Shown: in pieces, positions 5,671 to 12,845 of the stretch
Position numbering within the stretch: position 1 is the stretch's first letter
How the letters are laid out: every line of letters begins with the position of its first letter
NCBI GenBank assembly: GCA_964515755.1
Contig: CAZEVK010000030.1
Span: 1 to 19,621, forward strand
From: JAGVLN01 sp964515755
GTDB taxonomy: Bacteria > Pseudomonadota > Alphaproteobacteria > Rickettsiales > JABSSG01
Length of the DNA: 19,621 nucleotides
Direction of reading: 5' to 3'
Translations under genes and position numbers: made by a program
The notes under the pieces: model-generated
Databases searched by the model: none
Told to the model about the DNA's origin: nothing
What the model saw: only the letters and a program-made list of their open reading frames with translations

Positions 5671-6918
5671 ATGATGGAATGGATTTTGCTTTATTTTAAA
5701 CAGCTATGTAACTCTGATCTTTTAATTATTTTTATCTGTATTTCTAGTGCTATATTAATAGCACATTATAGTAAGCATTTTTTTACAGCAAAATTAAGGA
5801 AATATTTTCAGCATTATCACGATATTTCAGAATCTATGCTTAACACAAGCCTATTTTTTTTAATAGCTTCTGGGATTTCATGGTTACTATTACTTTTATG
5901 TGACGAATGGTATAAATTATCAAATATTTATGATCCAATATTAGATAATGCAAGACAAATAAATATGTATGTTGCATTGATTGTGTTGCTATATTATTTA
6001 TATTTTCTTCATAAAAAAATTAGCCTTTCTACCTTCTTAATATTTTTTGTTTTATTCATTGTTGCAATTATATCGTCGTTAAATATTTCCGATAAAATAA
6101 CGCATATTCTAAATGAATATTATATCACTGTGCACGGTTACAAAATCACTCTTTATTTATTTTTAAAAGAAATACTTATTGTCTGTATAGCTTTGTGGAT
6201 TGTAGACACTATAATCTTGATCGTAAGGAGTTATTTTAAGTCTATTAATAAAATTGAAGGTAACACTAAAGAGTTATTAAGTAAGGTGTTAGAGGTTGTT
6301 TTATATTCTGTTGCTATACTATCAATTCTAAACTCATTAGGCGTTGATCTAACCTCAATTACAGTAATTAGTGGAGCTTTGGGTATTGGTCTTGCAGTTG
6401 GTTTGCAGCAAATTACTGCTAATTTTATTAGCGGGATTATTCTTCTTGCCGAAAAAACTATTAAAGTTGGTGATTTAATAGAATTGCCAAGCGGAAAATT
6501 AGGAACTATTAAGCGCCTTGCCGCAAGATATACCTTAATAGAGGGATTAGATGGTAGAGAGGTGATGATTCCAAACTCTGATTTTATTACAACAAAAATA
6601 GTTAATCTGACTTTCAGTGACAACAAATTTTGTGTATCTTTCAATATAGTTATTGATTATAAAGAAGATATAGATAGCTCTATTGCGTTAATGATTGAAA
6701 CAATAAAAAAATATCCAAAATGTTTAGATGATCGCGAAATCTCATGTTATATAGAGAATTTTTTAGATTATGGAGTAAGTATCTGTTTAAATTTCTGGAT
6801 ATATGATGTTGTCGAGGGAATTGAGAAGCTAAGAGGCGAAGCTATGCAATTGATTTTAAGAGCATTAAAAGAGAATGGAATCAAGGTAGCAGGGTTAGCT
6901 AAACATGTTAAAGTTTAA
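5671..6918 (+). CDS. MscS-family mechanosensitive ion channel
   Basis: Small-conductance mechanosensitive channel that opens under membrane tension to release solutes. The protein has 415 residues, longer than E. coli MscS (286), because about four extra N-terminal membrane helices precede the core. The pore helix and beta domain are clear: ISGALGIGLAVGLQQITANF followed by SGIILLAEKTIKVGDLIEL (about residues 233-272), with the Ala/Gly-rich pore-lining pattern, then the typical DGREVMIPNSDFIT. The C-terminal domain is short. It begins 11 bases after lolD; two adjacent ATG codons (5671 and 5674) are possible starts and no strong ribosome binding site is seen. Its end overlaps ispD by 14 bases. 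The link to its neighbours seems to be operon packing rather than shared function. Confidence 0.9.
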   Translation: MMEWILLYFKQLCNSDLLIIFICISSAILIAHYSKHFFTAKLRKYFQHYHDISESMLNTSLFFLIASGISWLLLLLCDEWYKLSNIYDPILDNARQINMYVALIVLLYYLYFLHKKISLSTFLIFFVLFIVAIISSLNISDKITHILNEYYITVHGYKITLYLFLKEILIVCIALWIVDTIILIVRSYFKSINKIEGNTKELLSKVLEVVLYSVAILSILNSLGVDLTSITVISGALGIGLAVGLQQITANFISGIILLAEKTIKVGDLIELPSGKLGTIKRLAARYTLIEGLDGREVMIPNSDFITTKIVNLTFSDNKFCVSFNIVIDYKEDIDSSIALMIETIKKYPKCLDDREISCYIENFLDYGVSICLNFWIYDVVEGIEKLRGEAMQLILRALKENGIKVAGLAKHVKV

Positions 6919-7594
6919 TACTATAGCTTTAATTGTTGCAGCTGGAGTAGCTAAGCGTTTTGGTGTTGCAACACCAAAACAGTATTTATTAATTAATGGC
7001 AAATCTATTTTGCAAATTGTAATAGAAAAATTTTTACAACACCCTCAGATTGATGCTATAGCAGTAGTAATTAATGATAGTCATCAAGAGTTTTATCAAA
7101 AGTTTACTAAGAATTTAGACTTACTTCCGCCAATTTTAGGAGGTAAGGAACGTCAGGACTCGGTAAGGTTAGGATTATTGTCTATTGCTAAGTATGAACC
7201 AGAAAAAGTGTTAATTCACGATGCTGCAAGATTGTTTTTTACATCACAATTAATCACGGATTTGTTAGTTGAACTGAATCACTATGAAGGAGCGATTCCA
7301 GTATATCCAATAACTGATACTATTAAACGGATTGATAAAAATTATATAGTTCAAGAAACTATTCTGCGTGAAAAAATTTTTTCTGTTCAAACACCCCAGG
7401 CCTTTAAGTATAAAAGTATTTTAAAAGCACATAAGATCTTTTCTGAAATGGTTTTTACAGATGATGCTAGCTTATTAGAACAACAAAATAGTTCAGTTAA
7501 ATGCGTAATTGCAAATAATAGGAATTTTAAAATAACTACTGACGAAGATTTTTTATTAGCTAAATTTTTAATGGAGAAACAGCATGTTAAATAA
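6905..7594 (+). CDS. ispD: 2-C-methyl-D-erythritol 4-phosphate cytidylyltransferase
   Basis: MEP-pathway enzyme that joins CTP and 2-C-methyl-D-erythritol 4-phosphate to form CDP-ME. The 229 residues match the usual length. The nucleotide-binding start is VAAGVAKRFGVATPKQYLLI (residues 11-30), with the key Arg and Lys retained (R18 and K25, corresponding to E. coli R20 and K27). The second loop glycine of the usual AAG-x-G is Ala16 here. Further motifs are VLIHDAAR (about 99-106), the D-T-I-K-R block, VQTPQAFKY and FTDDASLLE. The gene overlaps mscS by 14 bases and ispF by 11. In many alphaproteobacteria ispD and ispF are fused; here they are separate, adjacent reading frames. Confidence 0.94.
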   Translation: MLKFNTIALIVAAGVAKRFGVATPKQYLLINGKSILQIVIEKFLQHPQIDAIAVVINDSHQEFYQKFTKNLDLLPPILGGKERQDSVRLGLLSIAKYEPEKVLIHDAARLFFTSQLITDLLVELNHYEGAIPVYPITDTIKRIDKNYIVQETILREKIFSVQTPQAFKYKSILKAHKIFSEMVFTDDASLLEQQNSSVKCVIANNRNFKITTDEDFLLAKFLMEKQHVK

Positions 7595-8078
7595 TATTAA
7601 AGTTGGAAGTGGTTTTGATGCTCATAGATTTGCTCTTGAATCAAGCGATCAGAATTTTATTATGCTTGGGGGTATAAAAATTCCGCATCAATATAAATTA
7701 TTGGCCCATTCTGATGGAGATGTTTTGTTGCATGCTTTAACAGATGCATTATTAGGTGCTATTGGAGCTGGGGACATCGGAGTTCATTTTCCCCCAACTG
7801 ATCCTAAATGGCGCAATGAAGATTCTACAAAATTTGTAAAGTTTGCAAATGATTTAATTAAAAAAGAAAAAGGCTTTATAAGTAATGTTGATCTAACTAT
7901 TATTTGTGAAGCTCCTAGAATTACTTCTTTTCGTGAACTAATACAAACTAGAATTTCTGAGATTTTGGATTTAGATATAAAAAATGTTAATATAAAGGGT
8001 ACTACTACAGAAAAAATGGGCTTTACTGGTCGTAGGGAAGGTATAGCTTGCCAAGCAATAGCGTGCGTATTATTCTAG
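7584..8078 (+). CDS. ispF: 2-C-methyl-D-erythritol 2,4-cyclodiphosphate synthase
   Basis: MEP-pathway enzyme converting CDP-ME 2-phosphate to ME-2,4-cyclodiphosphate with loss of CMP. At 164 residues it has family length; active proteins are trimers. The metal ligands are visible: D12 and H14 in GSGFDAHRF, and H50 in HSDGDVLLHALTDALLGA. The adjacent GAGDIGVHFPPTDPKW and the C-terminal NIKGTTTEKMGFTGRREGIA, including the CDP-binding Thr-Thr, are conserved. A good ribosome binding site GGAGAA (7573-7578) lies inside ispD. Its last four bases (CTAG) overlap the end of the convergent unknown gene, so both stop codons share two bases. Confidence 0.96.
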   Translation: MLNNIKVGSGFDAHRFALESSDQNFIMLGGIKIPHQYKLLAHSDGDVLLHALTDALLGAIGAGDIGVHFPPTDPKWRNEDSTKFVKFANDLIKKEKGFISNVDLTIICEAPRITSFRELIQTRISEILDLDIKNVNIKGTTTEKMGFTGRREGIACQAIACVLF

Positions 8079-9247
8079 ACGTTTCTACCTTGTATTGATT
8101 TTGTAGAATGAACTTCAGGGGTTTTAGATGGTGTAGAAGGTTTAAGACTAGTAGACGATTTAATAGTTCTAGAGATTGTAGGTGATGTAATAGCTTTAGA
8201 TGCAGTTAAAGTAGTAAGTTCTATATCTTTATATACGCTCTTAGTTGGCTTTACATCTACTGATGGCATTATGGTTTCATACTCGCTATAAATTTTACTA
8301 ACCTCAACATTCTTCCATGGATTCATAGTAAAAGCAAGACAACGTGCAAAAGAAGGGTTTTGTAGATCAGCTACTTTACTAAGTTGATATCCTTTGTTTT
8401 CAAATGAGGTTAGTTCTGTACGTAATAGATTTTTAAATATATTATCTTTATGTTTTTTAAATACTTTTTCATCAAATTTTGAGCATTCTTTTAGTGTTTG
8501 TTCTAATGCTTGAAAATCTGACTTTTTTTCAAGATAATAAATGAATAAATCTTTTGTATTTTTATATTCTTTAATTTGATAACGCTTGCACAAATCATTA
8601 ATTTCTTTTTGCGCCTCATATTTTTTTTGACTTGATTCTACTCTGGATTTTATTTCTCTTCCGCCTATATAAAATAAAGAGGCAGCATAAACAGCAATTC
8701 CTAGGCCATTTGATGCTATTATGAATGGTATTAGAGGTATAAGGTTCTCCATTCCTTTATCTCTAAATGTTTTTGCGATTCCCTTAAAGATCCCTGCTGA
8801 ATCAGGACTTTTTATTTGGTGAATTTTTTGATGTTTTAGTTTAGAGTTTACAGAGTTTTGATCAAATTTTAATTTATCTTCTGGTGACAAGCTATCTATA
8901 ATATTTTTATATTCCGAGACATCTTTTTCTATTTTTCTAGCTATTAGTTTTTCTTGGTTAATTTTTTCAGCATTATAAAACTGTTTTGCTTGAGTAAATA
9001 TTGATATCATTCCACCAAGAATTGTGAGTCCTAATATAATTGCAGGTACAGTACCTCCAGATAATACTGTTGCTGCGACAGCGAATGCTAAACCTATTAT
9101 TCTAATAGTGGTAGAATGTGTTATTACTTCGTAAGCCTTTTTTAATTTAGGGCGTTTATCAAGGAAATCATTAAATTTTATACTTAATTTTTCTATGCGA
9201 TTTACAATATAATTTTTGGCGTGCCTAAAAAATTCTCCAATTTTCAT
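8075..9247 (-). CDS. unknown membrane protein in the PHA operon, 390 aa
   Basis: I do not recognise a family. The first 45 residues are basic and amphipathic, without a cleavable signal peptide. A hydrophobic region with one or two membrane helices covers about 49-85 (GLAFAVAATVLSGGTVPAII and onwards), and a second spans about 168-200 (LIPLIPFIIASNGLGIAVYA). Between and after these are charged, Lys/Glu-rich helical, possibly coiled-coil segments. The last 62 residues (329-390) are a low-complexity Ser/Thr/Lys/Pro tail. It begins within the ATGA shared with the thiolase stop, so it is translated in a coupled manner as the last gene of the phaC-phaA operon. A PHA-granule or synthase-partner role (in place of PhaE) and a secreted-effector role are both possible; neither is shown. 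It ends convergently with ispF. Confidence 0.75.
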   Translation of the reverse strand: MKIGEFFRHAKNYIVNRIEKLSIKFNDFLDKRPKLKKAYEVITHSTTIRIIGLAFAVAATVLSGGTVPAIILGLTILGGMISIFTQAKQFYNAEKINQEKLIARKIEKDVSEYKNIIDSLSPEDKLKFDQNSVNSKLKHQKIHQIKSPDSAGIFKGIAKTFRDKGMENLIPLIPFIIASNGLGIAVYAASLFYIGGREIKSRVESSQKKYEAQKEINDLCKRYQIKEYKNTKDLFIYYLEKKSDFQALEQTLKECSKFDEKVFKKHKDNIFKNLLRTELTSFENKGYQLSKVADLQNPSFARCLAFTMNPWKNVEVSKIYSEYETIMPSVDVKPTKSVYKDIELTTLTASKAITSPTISRTIKSSTSLKPSTPSKTPEVHSTKSIQGRNV

Positions 9248-10437
9248 AAACTATTCTCACAGTTTTCAATGCAGATTGCTATTCCCATACCGCCGCCTAT
9301 ACAAAGTGTTGCAAGGCCTTTCTTGGCTTTTCTTTTTTTCATGGCATGAATTAGTGTAGTAAGGATACGTGCGCCAGAAGCTCCAATAGGGTGACCTAGT
9401 GCTATTGCCCCTCCATTGACATTTACTTTTGAAATATCCCATTTTAGTTCTTTATTAACAGCAATTGCTTGGGCTGCGAAAGCCTCGTTTGCCTCTATTA
9501 GATCAAGATCATTTTTAGACCAATTAGCTTTTTTTAATGCACTTTCTACAGCGCTAATAGGGCCAGTTCCCATTATAGCAGGATCCACACCAGACACGCT
9601 ATAAGAAATAATTTTTGCCATAGGTTTAAGATTGAGATTTTTTAGTATTTCTTCTCCAACTAATAATATACCAGCTGCTCCATCATTTACACCAGATGCA
9701 TTACCAGCAGTTACAGTGCCATTTTCTTTAAATGCTGGTTTTAGATTTTCTAATTTCTCAATTGTTGTACCTATTCTAACGAATTCGTCTTTAGAAAAAA
9801 TAATATTTTCTTTTTTACTTTTGATTTCCATTGGAATAATTTCAGCATCAAACTCTCCGGAATTTTGAGCTTTTTCTGCTTTATTTTGAGATAGGCAGGC
9901 AAATTCATCTTGTTCTTTACGCGTGATATTATATTGAGTTGCAATGTTTTCTGCAGTGATCCCCATGTGATAGTTATGAAATGCATCCGTTAAACCATCA
10001 GTAATCATAGAGTCATTGAGATTGACGTCTCCCATTTTTACACCGTTACGTAAGTATGCTGTGTGCTTTGCCATGCTCATGCTTTCTTGTCCTCCAGCTA
10101 TAACTATAGAATTTTCTCTTAAGGCGATTGATTGAGCTGCTAAGCACACTGATTTTAGCCCTGATCCGCATACTAGATTTACTAGAAATGCAGGCTTTTC
10201 TTTAGGTATTCCTGCATTAATTGAAGCTTGTCTAGCAGGATTCTGCCCGTATCCTGCGTTTAGTACTTGTCCAAGTATTACTTCTGAAATAGCTTCAAGA
10301 TTTAGATTGTTTCTCGCAATCAAAGCACGTAAAACAACTTCTCCTAATTTTTGAGCAGGTTGTGATTTTAGTGTTCCCATAAAGCTTCCTATTGCAGTAC
10401 GTGCACAGTCTACAATATATACTTCGCTAGTTTTCAT
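9244..10437 (-). CDS. phaA: acetyl-CoA acetyltransferase (beta-ketothiolase)
   Basis: Thiolase II that condenses two acetyl-CoA to acetoacetyl-CoA, the first step of polyhydroxybutyrate synthesis; it can also run in the degradative direction. With the start chosen at ATG 10437 it has 397 residues, near the family norm. The acyl-accepting Cys is C90 in LVCGSGLKSV. The catalytic loops NEAFAAQA, GGAIALGHPIGASGAR and CIGGGMGIA, with the second Cys, are all present. An in-frame TTG at 10449 would extend it, but that TTG belongs to the ribosome binding site TTGGAGAG six bases before the ATG, so the ATG is preferred. It lies 16 bases after phaC and its stop overlaps the next start (ATGA). Confidence 0.95.
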   Translation of the reverse strand: MKTSEVYIVDCARTAIGSFMGTLKSQPAQKLGEVVLRALIARNNLNLEAISEVILGQVLNAGYGQNPARQASINAGIPKEKPAFLVNLVCGSGLKSVCLAAQSIALRENSIVIAGGQESMSMAKHTAYLRNGVKMGDVNLNDSMITDGLTDAFHNYHMGITAENIATQYNITRKEQDEFACLSQNKAEKAQNSGEFDAEIIPMEIKSKKENIIFSKDEFVRIGTTIEKLENLKPAFKENGTVTAGNASGVNDGAAGILLVGEEILKNLNLKPMAKIISYSVSGVDPAIMGTGPISAVESALKKANWSKNDLDLIEANEAFAAQAIAVNKELKWDISKVNVNGGAIALGHPIGASGARILTTLIHAMKKRKAKKGLATLCIGGGMGIAICIENCENSL

Positions 10438-10453
10438 AAAACTCTCCAATTAT

Positions 10454-11506
10454 TTATAATGAATTAAGCCACGCAACCATAGGTTTCCATAATTGCTTCT
10501 TAGCCTTTTCTCCTATAATCATACCAACATGACCTGAATTGGGCAAGATAAGACTTTTATAAGTAAGTAAATCAAGTATAGGAGCTGTAGAATTATTTGG
10601 TACAATTAAATCTCTGGTTGGTATAACCACTAAAGTTTTCACTCTTATTTTAGATATTTTTATAATTTGATTACTTATTTTCCAAAGATTTTTCATAGGT
10701 TTATTTTCTTTTATAAAATCATTGGTACATTCTCTAAATACTCCATTTGCAATTACTGTATCATCCATTGCCCATCTCTCTACCGATACAAATAACTCCG
10801 TTTTTTGTTTATTGTGAATATTTTTAGAAAACTGTATAAATTTATCAAACATTTTAGAGGTTGGCATTAATGAATAAAAAAAGTAACGTAAATAAGATGA
10901 AAAAATTTTTGTATTTCCAGATAAGATTAAATTAATACTATGGTCAAATTCTTTAGATTTTTCTTTAAAATGAGAAAAATCCCACGGTGTTGCTAATAAA
11001 ACTAGGCCAATTATATTTTTTGGTATTATTTGTGCAGTTGCAATTGCAACTAACCCTCCTAGACAATAACCGCAAAGTACTATTTGTTTTTCAGGTGAAT
11101 ATAGATATTCAAGTGCAGGTTTTACTTTTTTACAAATATATGCAGCAAAGTCATAATTTTCTTCGCTTTTATCTGGGTTACCCCAATCAAGCAAGATTGG
11201 CTTGGCGTTAGAATCGGCACAGTATTTTAGTAAGCTTCGTTCTTTAGTCAGATCTAGAATATATGATTTGTTAATAAAAGATGGAATAAATAATATGATT
11301 TTTTCATATTTTTTTTCTGGCAATCCAAAATCTATTAACTGTGCTGATCCATTTCTCCACAAAATTTTTTTTTCTAAATTATAAGGTGTGTAAGGATAAG
11401 CTAAGAAATCTTGTAAGCTTTTATAAAAATTTTGTAGATGCTCTATATAAGCTTGTTGCCCAGAATAGCCATATTGTCTAATTTTTTGTTCTAAATATTC
11501 TATCAT
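10454..11506 (-). CDS. phaC: poly(3-hydroxyalkanoate) synthase-like protein, class III size
   Basis: Alpha/beta-hydrolase-fold polymerase that builds PHB from 3-hydroxybutyryl-CoA. The lipase-like box is GYCLGG with the nucleophile C148; the other triad residues appear to be D299 (in PTRDLIVP) and H326 (in NSGHVGMI). These positions and the 350-residue length closely follow class III synthases (Allochromatium PhaC: about 355 residues, C149, D302, H331), not class I enzymes of about 590. Class III enzymes normally need PhaE, and no recognisable phaE lies here. The upstream ATG at 11506 has no strong ribosome binding site. It is the first gene of a minus-strand operon with the thiolase; no acetoacetyl-CoA reductase (phaB) is next to it. 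Confidence 0.88.
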   Translation of the reverse strand: MIEYLEQKIRQYGYSGQQAYIEHLQNFYKSLQDFLAYPYTPYNLEKKILWRNGSAQLIDFGLPEKKYEKIILFIPSFINKSYILDLTKERSLLKYCADSNAKPILLDWGNPDKSEENYDFAAYICKKVKPALEYLYSPEKQIVLCGYCLGGLVAIATAQIIPKNIIGLVLLATPWDFSHFKEKSKEFDHSINLILSGNTKIFSSYLRYFFYSLMPTSKMFDKFIQFSKNIHNKQKTELFVSVERWAMDDTVIANGVFRECTNDFIKENKPMKNLWKISNQIIKISKIRVKTLVVIPTRDLIVPNNSTAPILDLLTYKSLILPNSGHVGMIIGEKAKKQLWKPMVAWLNSL

Positions 11507-11615
11507 TAGTGTATGTTATCTGATCTCTATTAGGGATTATTTAGCTTAAGAGTAATAACTCTTCACTTGCTTTGTAAAGCTTAATTATGTAATTTGTAGA
11601 TAAAAATACTATACT
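11507..11615. promoter_or_regulatory. divergent promoter region between phaC and dusB
   Basis: A 109-base spacer that must hold promoters for both divergent operons. A 6-bp stem AAGAGT/ACTCTT with loop AATA lies at 11548-11563, and a second small inverted repeat GCTTT/AAAGC at 11569-11580. TATACT directly precedes the dusB ATG and no Shine-Dalgarno site is seen for dusB. No promoter can be assigned with certainty. Confidence 0.4.
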
Positions 11616-12590
11616 ATGGCAATTAAAATCGGACCAATAAACATTTCTGATCCTGTAATTCTTGCCCCTATGTCTGGGGTCACTGACATGCCATTTCGTA
11701 AATTAGTAAAGAAGTTTGGTGCCGGGTTGGTTGTATCTGAAATGATTGCTAGTAGAGCAATGATTCTTCAGACCAGACAGTCTCTAAAAAAATGTACAGT
11801 TTCAGATATTGAAGGTGTTACCTCTGTGCAATTAGCTGGATGTGATCCAGAAGTGATGGCTGAAGCAGCAAAACTAAATGAGGATTTAGGTGCTAAGATT
11901 ATAGATATAAATTTTGGTTGTCCTGTCAAAAAAGTTGTTGGAGGAAATGCTGGCTCAGCGTTAATGAAGGATGAGCCATTAGCTACTAAAATTTTAAAAG
12001 CTACTGTTAATGCTGTAAATATACCAGTTACACTTAAAATGCGTACAGGTTGGGATGATAATAATAGAAATGCACCAAAATTAGCAAGAATTGCTGAAGA
12101 TTGTGGAATTAAGATGCTTACTGTGCATGGTAGAACTAGATGTCAACTTTATAATGGCTCTGCAGATTGGAATTTTATTAAAAAAGTTAAGGATAGTGTT
12201 GAAATTCCAGTAATTGCAAATGGTGATATTAAAACTATAGAGGATGCTGTACTATGTCTTGAACAGTCTGGAGCTGACGGTATTATGATTGGTCGAGGAG
12301 CGTACGGCAAGCCATGGTTAATAAATCAGGTAATGCATTATCTTAAAACTGGAAAAACAATACCTCAACCAGAATTAAATGAACAATTTACTACTATTTT
12401 AGAGCATTATGATGATATGCTAATTCATTATGGTAATGACTTGGGAATAAGGATGGCCAGAAAGCATATTGGTTGGTATACATCTGGATTAAAGAATTCA
12501 GCTGAATTTAGACATGTTTTTAATCAAGTATCCGATGCTAATCATGCTAAAGAACTCTTGCATGAATTTTATAAATCTTTTCTTCATTAA
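11616..12590 (+). CDS. dusB: tRNA-dihydrouridine synthase B (NifR3 family)
   Basis: FMN-dependent enzyme that reduces specific uridines in the D loop of tRNA to dihydrouridine. The 324 residues form a TIM barrel followed by a helical RNA-binding domain. Visible motifs are VILAPMSGVTDMPFR near the start, the catalytic Cys C102 in INFGCPVKKVVGGNAGSALM, LKMRTGWD, LTVHGRTRCQLY and ANGDI, then GADGIMIGRGAYGKPWL for flavin phosphate binding. It starts at ATG 11616, 110 bases from the divergent phaC. In alphaproteobacteria this gene (nifR3) classically heads the ntrB-ntrC-ntrY-ntrX cluster, and the arrangement here is a shortened version of it. Confidence 0.96.
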   Translation: MAIKIGPINISDPVILAPMSGVTDMPFRKLVKKFGAGLVVSEMIASRAMILQTRQSLKKCTVSDIEGVTSVQLAGCDPEVMAEAAKLNEDLGAKIIDINFGCPVKKVVGGNAGSALMKDEPLATKILKATVNAVNIPVTLKMRTGWDDNNRNAPKLARIAEDCGIKMLTVHGRTRCQLYNGSADWNFIKKVKDSVEIPVIANGDIKTIEDAVLCLEQSGADGIMIGRGAYGKPWLINQVMHYLKTGKTIPQPELNEQFTTILEHYDDMLIHYGNDLGIRMARKHIGWYTSGLKNSAEFRHVFNQVSDANHAKELLHEFYKSFLH

Positions 12591-12598
12591 TAATTTTT

Positions 12599-12844
12599 AT
12601 GGATAGTAAAGAAAAATCTTTTTTATCAATTTTGGATAAACACCTTAGTAAATTTTTTGAAGATCATCATGGTGACTTTCCAGAATCCGGATTACATAAA
12701 AGAATAGTTTCAGAAATAGAATATTTATTAATTAGCAATACTTTAAAAGCATCGATGTATAATCAATCTAAAGCGGCAAAGATATTAGGTTTAAATCGTA
12801 ATACTTTACGTAAAAAAATTAAAGAGTTAAGTATAAAGGTTTAA
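12599..12844 (+). CDS. Fis-like HTH protein, stand-alone NtrC DNA-binding domain
   Basis: An 81-residue protein made almost entirely of the C-terminal Fis-type helix-turn-helix domain of NtrC. The segment KAAKILGLNRNTLRKKIKEL (about residues 59-78) is the NtrC recognition helix region, and the preceding GLHKRIVSEIEYLLISNTL matches the dimerisation helices of the NtrC tail. FFEDHHGDFPE also resembles the linker before that domain in alphaproteobacterial NtrC. There is no receiver or AAA+ domain. It sits exactly where ntrC would be, between dusB (8 bases upstream) and ntrY (1 base downstream). It could bind DNA as a dimer and act like Fis as an architectural or regulatory protein. No strong ribosome binding site is visible; coupling to dusB is likely. 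Confidence 0.88.
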   Translation: MDSKEKSFLSILDKHLSKFFEDHHGDFPESGLHKRIVSEIEYLLISNTLKASMYNQSKAAKILGLNRNTLRKKIKELSIKV

Positions 12845-12845
12845 A

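Noticed and set aside
6231..6644. 137-aa minus-strand frame inside mscS
   Set aside because: It lies fully within a well-supported gene, has no recognisable motif, and reads like reverse translation of MscS.
9416..9868. Two plus-strand frames opposite the thiolase
   Set aside because: Both are antisense shadows of the conserved thiolase coding region, with no ribosome binding site or family features.
10437..10449. TTG at 10449 as the thiolase start
   Set aside because: The TTGGAGAG it begins is a better ribosome binding site for the ATG at 10437, and thiolases begin close to the VYIVDCARTAIG motif.
10454..11506. Class I PHA synthase truncated by a frameshift
   Set aside because: Catalytic residues and total length match class III enzymes from end to end; no extra synthase-like coding sequence lies upstream or downstream.
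12599..12844. Fis-like gene as a pseudogene fragment of ntrC
   Set aside because: It has its own ATG, an intact frame through the whole HTH, and tight spacing to both neighbours, which favours a maintained gene over debris.
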